From Acidimicrobiia bacterium (GTDB taxonomy: Bacteria; Actinomycetota; Acidimicrobiia; Acidimicrobiales; Ilumatobacteraceae): DNA of 14,219 bases. Location of the stretch: the NCBI GenBank assembly GCA_009926705.1, contig RFOJ01000009.1:1-14219 (forward strand). Direction: 5' to 3'. Every line of letters begins with the position of its first letter. The stretch's first letter is position 1. The position numbers and the translations under genes are program-made. The notes below the pieces were generated by a model. The model saw only the letters and a list, made by a program, of their open reading frames with translations. It searched no databases and was not told where the DNA came from. This document shows positions 7,184 through 14,219 of this stretch, piece after piece.

Positions 7184-8290
7184 CTACTTGAGGAAGTCGG
7201 GGACGTCGAGGTCGTCGTCGCCCTCAGACGAGCCGAAGATCTCGCGCAACCGCGAACTGCCCTTGCCTGCGTCAGGTCGTGGCTCGCCTCGCGATGCAGT
7301 GCCGTCGCCGCGAGTTGCGACGCGGCCGGCACCTGCGTCCCAGCGCTCGAAGCCCGAGGCAATCACAGTGACTCGCACTTCGTCGCCGAGATCGTCGTCA
7401 ATGACGGTGCCGAGAATGATGTTGGCATCTTGGTGAGCGACGCGCGCCACCGTTTCGGCGGCCTCGTTCAGCTCAAAGAGGCTCATGTCGCTCGGACCTG
7501 CGACGTTGAGCAGGATGCCGCGCGCACCCTCGATTGCCGACTCGAGCATCGGCGAAGTGATCGCAGCAAGTGCGGCGTTGGACGCGCGCTTGTCACCACT
7601 TGCAACACCAATACCCATGAGCGACGATCCGGCGTTGGCGAGAATCGTCTTCACGTCGGCGAAGTCGGTGTTGATGAGACCGGGGGTGGTGATGATGCCG
7701 GTGATGCCGGACACGCCTTGCATCAAGACTTCGTCGGCTTTCTTGAATGCATCAAGAAGCGTGGTCTTGTCGGTTGCGATCGAGAGCAGTTTCTCGTTCG
7801 GGATCACGATGAGCGTGTCGACTTTTTCTTTCAGCTTGGCGATGCCGGAGTCGGCTTGCACCGAGCGGCGACGACCTTCGAACGAGAACGGTCGAGTCAC
7901 GATGCCGATGGTGAGCGCACCCTCGCTCTTTGCGATTTCTGCGACGACTGGCGCTGCACCTGTGCCGGTGCCACCACCTTCGCCCGCCGTGACGAACACC
8001 ATGTCGGCACCCGCGAGGTGCTCTTGGATTTCGTCACGGTGTGCTTCGGCAGCCTGACGACCGACCTCAGGGTCGCTGCCGGCGCCGAGACCGCGAGTGA
8101 GTTCGCGGCCGATGTCGATTTTGAAACTCGCATCACTCATGATCAACGCTTGGGCGTCGGTGTTGATTGCGACGAAGTCAACGCCCCGCAGTCCGGCATC
8201 AATCATTCGATTGACGGCGTTCACGCCGCCACCGCCGATTCCGACGACTTTGATGACGGCGATGGGCGTGTTTTGCGAGTTGCTTGGCAT
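7184..8290 (-). CDS. ftsZ: Cell division GTPase FtsZ
   Basis: FtsZ is the tubulin-like GTPase that forms the Z ring. The product is 368 residues. The N-terminal nucleotide-binding domain has IKVVGIGGGGVNAVNRM (13-29), VDFVAINTDAQAL (37-49) and the tubulin signature GEGGGTGTGAAP (103-114). The T7 synergy loop is present as NTDFADVK (207-214), which completes the active site of the next subunit. The C-terminal domain runs to about 315. A short variable linker (about 316-355) leads to the tail GDDDLDVPDFLK, the conserved peptide that binds SepF. I placed the start at the ATG 8290 (MPSNSQNTPIAVIK); an upstream in-frame start at 8326 would add 12 residues without family support. A GGGGG run (8302-8306) lies 11 nt upstream. 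It follows the MurB-FtsQ gene by 53 nt, and yggS begins 11 nt after its stop. Confidence 0.98.
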   Translation of the reverse strand: MPSNSQNTPIAVIKVVGIGGGGVNAVNRMIDAGLRGVDFVAINTDAQALIMSDASFKIDIGRELTRGLGAGSDPEVGRQAAEAHRDEIQEHLAGADMVFVTAGEGGGTGTGAAPVVAEIAKSEGALTIGIVTRPFSFEGRRRSVQADSGIAKLKEKVDTLIVIPNEKLLSIATDKTTLLDAFKKADEVLMQGVSGITGIITTPGLINTDFADVKTILANAGSSLMGIGVASGDKRASNAALAAITSPMLESAIEGARGILLNVAGPSDMSLFELNEAAETVARVAHQDANIILGTVIDDDLGDEVRVTVIASGFERWDAGAGRVATRGDGTASRGEPRPDAGKGSSRLREIFGSSEGDDDLDVPDFLK

Positions 8291-8308
8291 GTTGTGTCTT
8301 ACCCCCGA

Positions 8309-8327
8309 GTTGAGATTTAGCCTCAAC
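8309..8327 (-). promoter_or_regulatory. Inverted repeat in the ftsQ-ftsZ gap
   Basis: On the minus strand GTTGAG (8327-8322) and CTCAAC (8314-8309) pair perfectly around a 7-nt loop, GCTAAAT. Immediately upstream in transcription a second, weaker pairing (CTCT / AGAG, 8340-8337 with 8331-8328) has a 5-nt loop. Both lie between the FtsQ stop and the ftsZ ribosome-binding site. There is no U-tract, so this is not a standard terminator; a stem affecting mRNA processing or ftsZ translation is possible. Six base pairs could also be chance. Confidence 0.35.
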
Positions 8328-8343
8328 CTCTACTGGAGAGACA

Positions 8344-10539
8344 CTAGCCGTTGTCGATTATCGGCTGTCCACTCGATACGTCGATTCCCGCAATGAACTC
8401 AGGGTCTTGACGAGCGAGCACCGTCGCGACGATGGTGAGTTTGTTGCGGATGTCCACGGGTGCGCCGAGTTTGACGACTGTGCCGGTCTTCAAGACGAAC
8501 CCGAGCGCTTCTGGGCCGTTCACCACGACGTGCTTCAACTGCTTACGAATGTCCTCAGGAAACGAGATGGCAAGTTGTGCGGCCGCTTGGTACACCAGTG
8601 TTGGCACCGTACCGGCGGGCAGATTCGGCCCGACGCCCTCGATCTTCAAGAACTGCGTCGGCTGACCGTCGAGCACGTCGAGCACGCGACCGTCGGCGTC
8701 GAGCACGCGCGCGCGATTGTCGACACCGACGAACCACGCAACCGGCGTGCGCTCGTCAACCTCGATGACTACTCGGTCTGGCAGGTACCAACTGAGTCTC
8801 GCCCGCTGCACCCAAGGGTCGCCTTCCAGTCGGCGCTGCGCTCCGTCGAGATCGGCGGTGAACACGCTCGCTCCGCGCAGCGAGTCGCTGACGCTCTCCA
8901 ACAACAGCGGATCGGTGTACGTGACGCCTGAAACCTCGATATCGCGCACCGCAAAGATCGGCGAAGCAAGCACGACCAACACGAGCGAAACCACGCCAAT
9001 CAAGGCTGCGAACGCGACGAGCGGCGAGACGCGTGGTCGAGCGAAACGCTTCCACCACGCTCTTTGACCAATGCGTCGGTCGATGATCACGTCGGCGAGC
9101 CCGCCGGCGCCCGGCACTCCGGTGCTCGCGTCTGCAAATGGGCTCGTGGGGTCGAGCGTGAGGGTGGCGCTGCCTTCGGGTCGCTCGTGCGGCAACAAGT
9201 GGTCGGAGTCGTCGATCACGATTGGCGGCGGTGTGTTGTCACCGTTTGTGTCGTTGCGCATGGTCGAAGCCGTGGAGATGTCGACGACATCAGCGACAGG
9301 TGTGTCGCCGCTCGGTGCGCTGCCCGACGATGCGTCATCGGTGTTCGCCTCACTCGCGGGTGTCTCGCCGCTCCCTGAATCGTCAACAGGTCGGGTGAAC
9401 GCACCCGTATCAGCGAACAATTCGCGCAGCTCACTCACGGCGTCGTCTGGCAGCGGTGGTGCGATCGTCGCCGTGCCGAGCGTGTCGTCGGTGACGAGGG
9501 GGCCGAACACTTTGTCGAGCGCAGTGAGGGCGCGTGTCGTGCCGACAGTCGCTTCGAACGAGCCGGTGGTCTGTGCGCCGGCATCGTCGGCGGTCTCTTC
9601 GTCGAAGCCGACGAGTCGCACTTCGCTGCGCAAGTCGATGCCGAGTTCGTTGAACACGCGCTCACGAACGTCGGCCATGAGATCCGCCACGTCGGCGGCG
9701 CTACCGCCTTCATCGCACTGGATGAAATTGGCGTGCTTGGTCGACACCTCTGCAGTTCCGATTCGTAGACCGCGCAACCCGAGTCGGTCGATAATCGCAC
9801 CAGCCGAGCCGCCGCCGGGCTCAGGGTTGACGAATACCGAACCCGCGTTCTGCCCGCCTGGCTGATGCTCGCGACGCCAGCGCACGATTTCTGACATCTC
9901 TTGCTCGCTGGCTGCTTGGTCGCCCCACGACAGAGCGAACGTCGCCGACAAGACGATGTGATACGGCTGCAGGTCGCTTCCGCGAAACCGCAGGCCGAGA
10001 TCGTTTGCTCTTACGTTGGCCACGATGCCCTTGCCGAGGTGGAAAATCTTCGCCGACTCGATGCTGGAGGCGATGTCACTTCCATGGCCGCCGGCGTTCA
10101 TGCGCACGGCGCCACCCACCGAACCAGGCACCCCAACTCCCCATTCGAATCCCGTCAGAGCGTGCGTGGCACATTGGCGAGCCAGCACCGGCAATGGCAC
10201 CGCGCCGCCAGCAGTTACGCGCGGCGGCGCCGGACGCTTTGGCCAAGAGATCTCTTGTGCAAATTCACCGAGCACGACGACGAGGCCGTCGGCGACGAGC
10301 AGGTTGCTGCCGCGACCGATGACGAGCACGGGCACCTTCTGCTCGCGCAACGCATTGCTGACGGCGTGTAGGTCGTCGATGGAATGCGCGGTGACAAGAA
10401 TGCTCGCTGAGCCGCCGACCTTATAGGTCGTGTGCGGCGCGAGATCGACGTCGCGGCGCGCACGAGGCCCGAGCAGAATGCCGAGACGGTCGATCGCGCG
10501 GGTGCGACGCGCGTAGTCGTCGGTGTCGTCAGTCGCCAC
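8344..10539 (-). CDS. murB-ftsQ: MurB-FtsQ fusion: UDP-N-acetylenolpyruvoylglucosamine reductase joined to divisome protein FtsQ
   Basis: One uninterrupted frame of 731 residues carries two proteins. Residues about 15-313 are MurB, the FAD enzyme making UDP-MurNAc: TTYKVGGSAS (37-46), VLVIGRGSNLLV (71-82), GVGVPGSVGGAVRMNAGGHG (134-153), NAGSVFVNP (231-239) with the proton donor Ser234, VSTKHANF and the final catalytic Glu306 in SEVRLVG. Residues about 316-500 are a low-complexity linker rich in Asp, Ser, Thr and Pro. A membrane helix follows (505-527), preceded by WWKRFARPR, then the FtsQ POTRA domain (about 530-597: FAVRDIEVSGV...WVQRARLSWYLPDRVVIEVDE) and the FtsQ beta domain. Topology fits: MurB in the cytoplasm, POTRA outside. 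The start is GTG 10539, overlapping the MurC stop by 11 nt. An internal ATG at 9261 could start a separate FtsQ but has no Shine-Dalgarno. Confidence 0.93.
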   Translation of the reverse strand: MATDDTDDYARRTRAIDRLGILLGPRARRDVDLAPHTTYKVGGSASILVTAHSIDDLHAVSNALREQKVPVLVIGRGSNLLVADGLVVVLGEFAQEISWPKRPAPPRVTAGGAVPLPVLARQCATHALTGFEWGVGVPGSVGGAVRMNAGGHGSDIASSIESAKIFHLGKGIVANVRANDLGLRFRGSDLQPYHIVLSATFALSWGDQAASEQEMSEIVRWRREHQPGGQNAGSVFVNPEPGGGSAGAIIDRLGLRGLRIGTAEVSTKHANFIQCDEGGSAADVADLMADVRERVFNELGIDLRSEVRLVGFDEETADDAGAQTTGSFEATVGTTRALTALDKVFGPLVTDDTLGTATIAPPLPDDAVSELRELFADTGAFTRPVDDSGSGETPASEANTDDASSGSAPSGDTPVADVVDISTASTMRNDTNGDNTPPPIVIDDSDHLLPHERPEGSATLTLDPTSPFADASTGVPGAGGLADVIIDRRIGQRAWWKRFARPRVSPLVAFAALIGVVSLVLVVLASPIFAVRDIEVSGVTYTDPLLLESVSDSLRGASVFTADLDGAQRRLEGDPWVQRARLSWYLPDRVVIEVDERTPVAWFVGVDNRARVLDADGRVLDVLDGQPTQFLKIEGVGPNLPAGTVPTLVYQAAAQLAISFPEDIRKQLKHVVVNGPEALGFVLKTGTVVKLGAPVDIRNKLTIVATVLARQDPEFIAGIDVSSGQPIIDNG

Positions 10540-11904
10540 GAGACAATTCTCGCCGACGGGCCACCACTTCATCGGGGAATGTCTCGATGTCGCCACAACC
10601 CATCGAGATGCACAAGTCGCCGTCACCACATTCACGGGCGACGAAGTCGACCAGATCGGAACGATGTTCGCGCCACTCCACTCGGGCTGTCGGGTGCGCA
10701 GCACGCACTGCGTCAACGACGAGCCTGCCGGTGACACCTTCGATTCGCTCAGTGCCGGACGCATAGATGTCGGTAACCACGACGACGTCGGCATCAACGA
10801 AGGCGTCGCGATACGCGTCTGACATCACCGCCATGCGGTGAAAACGGTTCGGCTGGAAGACGGCGATGACGCGCTTCCACTGCTCCCCTTCCGCGCGCAC
10901 GCCACGCAACACCGCGGCGATCTCTAGTCGTCGACGAATGTCGCCCCACCGTCGTTGCCTCGCAGTTCGAATCGGCGATTCACCCCGGCGAAGTCGGCCA
11001 CTGCACCTGCGGCGATCTTGCCATCGACGCCGAGTTTTGTGGCCATCGCATATGCGGCCAAGAAGTTGCGCACATTGTGCTCGCCGCGCAGCGGCAGCTT
11101 CACGTCGTGCTGCGAACCCGCGTGCGCTACCGCAAATCTCGCTCCACCGTCCACGAATCGCACCTCGCGCGCGGTGAACTCCCCCGTCGTAAGACCGTAC
11201 GTGGTCGCTCCGTGTTTGCGGGCGAGCTGCGCCGTGGTCGGGTCGTCGATACAGAGCACTTTCGGGCCAGGTACCGCCCCGAGATACGCGTCAAACGACG
11301 CCACGATGCCCTCAAACGAACCGTGCTCATCGAGATGGTCGACATCAATGTTGGTCAGAATCGATGCTTGCGGCTTGATCGCGCGGTGACTCGAGTCGCT
11401 CTCGTCGGCCTCGATGACGAACACATCACTGCCCCAATGCGCGCTGTGTGGCAGTTGCGCGACGTCTGCACCAATCAGATAGCCAGGGTCGCGGCCGGCG
11501 GCACGCAACATGAGCGTGAGCAATGTGGTGGTCGTCGTCTTGCCGTGGGTGCCGGCTACCGCGACGGTGGTCGCCTGCGGCGAGATCCAGCCGAGCATTT
11601 CAGCCCGCGTCATCACCGTCGCACCTGCGGCGCGCGCGGCGGTGAGCTCCACGTTCTTGTCTCGCACTGCAGCGGAGGACGTCACGATGTCGCAACCCAC
11701 GATGGCTTTCGGGTCGTGCGGCACGTTGATACGCACCCCGAGCGACCGCAAGCGTTCGAGCACCTGCGACTCGCGAACATCGCTCCCCGAGACGTCGTGG
11801 CCCATCTCTCGAAGGATGATGGCGATCGCACTGGTGCCTGGGCCGCCGACGCCGACCACGTGAATACGCCGCGGACGATGTTCGGCTTGAGATGGTGTCG
11901 ACAT
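10529..11904 (-). CDS. murC: UDP-N-acetylmuramate--L-alanine ligase (frame broken by an apparent ~16-nt deletion)
   Basis: MurC is the ATP-dependent ligase adding the first amino acid to UDP-MurNAc. The first 326 residues read without interruption: Rossmann-like HVVGVGGPGTSAIA (15-28), the ATP loop AGTHGKTTTTT (117-127), IEADESDSS (164-172), TNIDVDHLDEHG (184-195), HNVRNFLAAYA (276-286) and NRRFELRG (309-316). The frame then stops at VDD, just where the family continues Y-(A/G)-H-x-P-x-E. The remaining 131 residues (EIAAVLRG..., IAVFQPNRFHR, VVTDIYASG, GCGDIETF) follow in another frame. Restoring 16 nt gives 463 residues, a normal MurC length. I chose ATG 11904, 1 nt after the murG stop. The C-terminal end overlaps murB. 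If the lesion were real the ligase would lack a conserved motif and its last domain. Confidence 0.93.
10922..10927 (-). other. Frame-breaking junction in murC
   Basis: Minus-strand reading here is GTC GAC GAC TAG AGATCG. The TA of the stop can be the start of the tyrosine codon of the conserved DDY motif, and the GAG that overlaps it fits the glutamate of the following P-x-E-I-A-A. Between them 16 nt (five codons plus one base) are missing, which removes most of the Y-A-H-x-P-x motif and shifts the frame. The alignment to the family consensus is from memory, but the resulting corrected length of 463 residues supports it. Confidence 0.75.
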
Positions 11905-11905
11905 G

Positions 11906-13081
11906 TCAGCGAGCGGCTGCCTCAATCATCGAGCCGATCGCCGACGAACGGTTGAGCGCTCCGAGTGCGTACGACTTGGCGACGAGTCGCTCACGCAGGA
12001 CGGCGTCGTCGACAATTCGCGACAAGTCGGCGGCGAAACGCGCTGCAATGTCGTTCTCTTCGACGACGAGCGCGGCACCTGCATCGGCCAGCCACTTCGC
12101 ATTGAGCCGCTGATGGTCGTCGGCTGCAGCGGCCCAGGGCACCACCAATGCAGCACTGCCGACCGTGACGAGCTCTGCAACGGTGCTTGCACCCGCACGA
12201 CACACCACCACGTCGGCGATCCGCCACACGTCGGCCATCTCCTGGTGACTCGCTCGGCGAACGTATTGGATACGTGCGCGGTCGCCAAGCCCAACGTGCT
12301 CGCTCTGTGCACCGGTCGCGACGTTGTCGTTGACGAATCGCTCGCCCGCCAGGTGCAGCACTGCCACATCGCCTCGTGCGGAGTTTGCCGCCACCCACGT
12401 CTCGACGGCTTCGTTAATCGTGCGCGAGCCGAGCGAACCACCCATCGCCACGATGACGCGACGACTTGGGTCGATGCCGAACACCTCTGCCGCGCGGCGT
12501 CGAAGCGAGTCGTCACCTACGACTCCACGAACGACGCGCCGCACGCTGTGGCGCACTGGCGCACCGGTGTGTTTGGCGCCCGGCAGCTTCGAGCCGGCGA
12601 ATGCGACGGCGACTGCGGCGGCCCGCTTGGCTTGGCGGCGGGTTGCAAGGCCGGGGTGCTGGTCGTAGCTCACGACGACAACCGGAATGCGCAGTGCTCG
12701 CGCGGCGCGAACAGCAGGCTCACTCGCGAATCCGCCCACGCTCACCACCACTCGCGGCTGCCACGTTCGAAATCGTCTGGTGACGATCGCGGTGCCGATG
12801 ACCATCTTGGGAACCGCGAGCAGGCTGCGCAGGATTGCGCGCGGCGAAAGACTGCGCTGCAGCCCGTCGACGTTGAGGAAGAGTCGCGGATGATCGGTAT
12901 CTCCGAGCAACTGTGCATCAATCTGGCGCTTCGATGCGACGAACGCCACGGAGCGCGCCGAGCGCCCGCGATCGACCAACTGCTCCGCGATGGCCAGTGC
13001 CGGAATCATGTGCCCGGCAGTACCGCCACCTGCGATGACGGCGAACACTCGCGGTGACGAAGGTGTGCTTTGTGCCGTCAC
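11906..13081 (-). CDS. murG: Lipid II synthase MurG (UDP-GlcNAc:undecaprenyl-PP-MurNAc-pentapeptide GlcNAc transferase)
   Basis: MurG is the membrane-associated GT-B transferase that turns lipid I into lipid II. The 391-residue product has the N-terminal glycine loop IAGGGTAGHMIPALAIAEQL (16-35) with His24, then VVVSVGGFASEPAV (111-124). The C-terminal domain holds MGGSLGSRTINEAV (213-226), CRAGASTVAEL (294-304) and AAADDHQRLNAKWLADAGAA (318-337), the donor-sugar site. The usual HEQNxxPGLAN segment is altered to SYDQHPGLATR (138-148), two residues shorter, so the acceptor-side loop differs. The start is not certain: GTG 13081 gives MTAQSTPSSPRVFAVIAGGG, 27 nt after the ftsW stop with no close Shine-Dalgarno; a GTG 11 codons later would still keep the glycine loop. 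It is followed by murC after 1 nt, so MurC translation is probably coupled. Confidence 0.95.
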   Translation of the reverse strand: MTAQSTPSSPRVFAVIAGGGTAGHMIPALAIAEQLVDRGRSARSVAFVASKRQIDAQLLGDTDHPRLFLNVDGLQRSLSPRAILRSLLAVPKMVIGTAIVTRRFRTWQPRVVVSVGGFASEPAVRAARALRIPVVVVSYDQHPGLATRRQAKRAAAVAVAFAGSKLPGAKHTGAPVRHSVRRVVRGVVGDDSLRRRAAEVFGIDPSRRVIVAMGGSLGSRTINEAVETWVAANSARGDVAVLHLAGERFVNDNVATGAQSEHVGLGDRARIQYVRRASHQEMADVWRIADVVVCRAGASTVAELVTVGSAALVVPWAAAADDHQRLNAKWLADAGAALVVEENDIAARFAADLSRIVDDAVLRERLVAKSYALGALNRSSAIGSMIEAAAR

Positions 13082-13108
13082 GAGAACACGCCGAACGCTA
13101 CCTCGGTG

Positions 13109-14219
13109 TCAGTGAATCTTTCGCGCGACGTTCAGCAACAAGCCCGCCGCCGACAACGTGATGAGCAGCGAACTGCCGCCGTACGAGATGAGCGGAAGCG
13201 TAAGTCCTGTCACAGGCATCGCACCGACAACACCGCCGATGTTGATCATCGCCTGCACTGCAAACCACACCGTGATGCCTGCCGCGAGCAACGCGCCGGA
13301 ATAGTCGGGTGCCCGCATCGCGACGACGAAGCCGAAGAACGTGAGGGCAAAGAACCCGCCGATCACGATGGAGCTTCCGATGAATCCGAACTCTTCGGCG
13401 ATCACCGTGAAGATGAAGTCGCTGTGCGCAAGCGGCACGTATCCCCACTTGCTCGTGCCGGCGCCTGGCCCCACCCCGAAGATGCCGCCGTTCGAGATGC
13501 TGAGCATCGACTGCCACACCTGGTAACCGCTGTGTTCTTTGTTGCCTTCGATGTCCAAGAACGCAGTCCAGCGACTCAACCGCGAGGCAGAGGTGGCGAT
13601 GTACAAGAGACCAGCCATCGACGCGCCAATCGCCGACACGGCAATCCATCGCACCGGGCTTCCAGCCATGTACAACACCGTGAAAGCGATGCCCGAGAGC
13701 ACCACCGCTGCGCCGAGGTCGCGTTGCGCCATCGCAAAACCGGCGGCGACGATCCAGGCGAACAATGCGGGTTGAAACGTGCGCTTGAAATCGGTCAAGT
13801 CGCGTTGGCGGCGTCCGAGGTTGTTCGTCAGGTAGATAATGAGCGCGAACTTGAGCAGCTCCGACGGCTGGAAACGAATCGGCCCCATCGCAACCCACGC
13901 GTGTGCACCGTTAACCGAGATGCCGAGCGGCGTGAACGGGAGAGCGTTTAGACCCAGCACCACGAAGAGAATCGGTTTGTTCAATTTCTGCCACGAGCGA
14001 TACGGCATTCGATAGGTACCGATGGCGGCGACGACACCCACAGACGCCCAAATCAACTGCTTGAAGAACATGGTGAACGCCGAACCGCCGCTGTTCACCG
14101 AGACGATCGACGACGCAGACAGCACCATGACGAGGCCGATCGCCACGAACACGCTGACGATGAGCAATATGCCGTAGAACACCATATGCGGTTCGGCTTT
14201 CGTCTCGACGCGCGCGTTG
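13109..14219 (-). CDS. ftsW: SEDS peptidoglycan polymerase FtsW (5' end probably outside the window)
   Basis: FtsW is the polytopic glycosyltransferase that polymerises lipid II during septation with a class B PBP. From the first ATG in the window (14185) it has 358 residues and about ten membrane segments. SEDS signatures: AHAWVAMGPIRFQPSELLKFA (start at 94), AQRDLGAAVV (153-162; most members have QPDLG), GVGPGAGTSKWGYVPLAHSDF with the catalytic Asp256, VIAEEFGFIG (261-270) and GLTLPLISYGGSS (327-339). The frame stays open upstream of that ATG to the window edge (residues N-A-R-V-E-T-K-A-E-P-H) and no Shine-Dalgarno precedes it, so the true start is probably further upstream. FtsW rather than RodA is inferred from the position just before murG; sequence alone separates them poorly. 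The ending NVARKIH is basic and cytoplasmic. Confidence 0.93.
   Translation of the reverse strand, partial: NARVETKAEPHMVFYGILLIVSVFVAIGLVMVLSASSIVSVNSGGSAFTMFFKQLIWASVGVVAAIGTYRMPYRSWQKLNKPILFVVLGLNALPFTPLGISVNGAHAWVAMGPIRFQPSELLKFALIIYLTNNLGRRQRDLTDFKRTFQPALFAWIVAAGFAMAQRDLGAAVVLSGIAFTVLYMAGSPVRWIAVSAIGASMAGLLYIATSASRLSRWTAFLDIEGNKEHSGYQVWQSMLSISNGGIFGVGPGAGTSKWGYVPLAHSDFIFTVIAEEFGFIGSSIVIGGFFALTFFGFVVAMRAPDYSGALLAAGITVWFAVQAMINIGGVVGAMPVTGLTLPLISYGGSSLLITLSAAGLLLNVARKIH

Noticed and set aside
7430..8320. 296-codon plus-strand frame opposite ftsZ
   Set aside because: Antisense of a highly conserved FtsZ; no motif or ribosome-binding site supports it.
8344..9261. Separate ftsQ gene starting at the internal ATG 9261
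   Set aside because: No Shine-Dalgarno precedes it, there is no upstream stop in frame, and the linker reads on from MurB without a break. Kept as an alternative in the fusion entry but not as a gene.
10540..10797. N-terminal extension of the MurB-FtsQ frame by 86 residues
   Set aside because: That part overlaps the C-terminus of MurC in another frame and does not resemble MurB; the GTG at 10539 gives a normal MurB start.
11903..13057. 384-codon plus-strand frame opposite murG
   Set aside because: Antisense shadow of a clear MurG. The product is a composition-biased His/Arg/Cys-rich string with no recognisable domain, as expected in high-GC DNA.
13070..13951. 293-codon plus-strand frame opposite ftsW
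   Set aside because: Highly charged antisense product overlapping SEDS membrane segments; no support beyond an open frame.

Overview
The window is about 14.2 kb of high-GC DNA. Every gene I can support lies on the minus strand, so transcription runs from high to low coordinates. The content is the 3' part of a division and cell-wall (dcw) cluster running into an ileS-lspA-rluD block. An actinobacterium is indicated by murG-murC-murB-ftsQ-ftsZ-yggS-sepF-yggT gene order, SepF instead of FtsA as the FtsZ anchor, an FtsZ tail ending VPDFLK, and a long IleS of the type found in mycobacteria. The dialect of several proteins (MurG, the cysteine-free DksA-like protein) makes me suspect class Acidimicrobiia, perhaps near Ilumatobacter; that placement is inference from memory, not from a search.

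Layout in transcription order: ftsW (5' end runs off the window), murG, murC (frame broken near 10924), a single reading frame that fuses MurB to FtsQ, ftsZ, yggS (PLP-binding), sepF, yggT, ileS (frame broken near 4855), a 423-residue protein with a lysine/alanine-rich arm on a DksA/TraR-like domain, lspA, and rluD (3' end runs off the window). Junctions are tight: MurG/MurC are 1 nt apart, MurC/MurB overlap by 11 nt, the DksA-like gene and lspA share ATGA, and lspA/rluD overlap by 8 nt. The largest gaps are about 50 nt (before ftsZ and before yggT). No RNA gene, IS element, CRISPR array, convincing promoter or factor-independent terminator was seen, and no stretch over 300 nt lacks a gene.

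Functionally, MurB and MurC make UDP-MurNAc-alanine, MurG makes lipid II, FtsW polymerises it at the septum, FtsQ scaffolds the divisome, and FtsZ with SepF and probably YggT builds and tethers the Z ring. Downstream come translation and envelope functions: isoleucyl-tRNA synthetase, a probable RNA-polymerase or nucleic-acid-binding regulator, the lipoprotein signal peptidase and a 23S rRNA pseudouridine synthase.

The most notable points are the MurB-FtsQ fusion (731 residues, topologically sensible) and the DksA-like protein that has lost all four zinc-finger cysteines and gained a roughly 280-residue basic arm. Two essential genes, murC and ileS, carry frame-breaking lesions (about 16 nt and 1 nt missing) that look more like consensus or assembly errors than real inactivation. 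DivIVA and PgeF, often found in this part of actinobacterial dcw clusters, are absent from their usual places.
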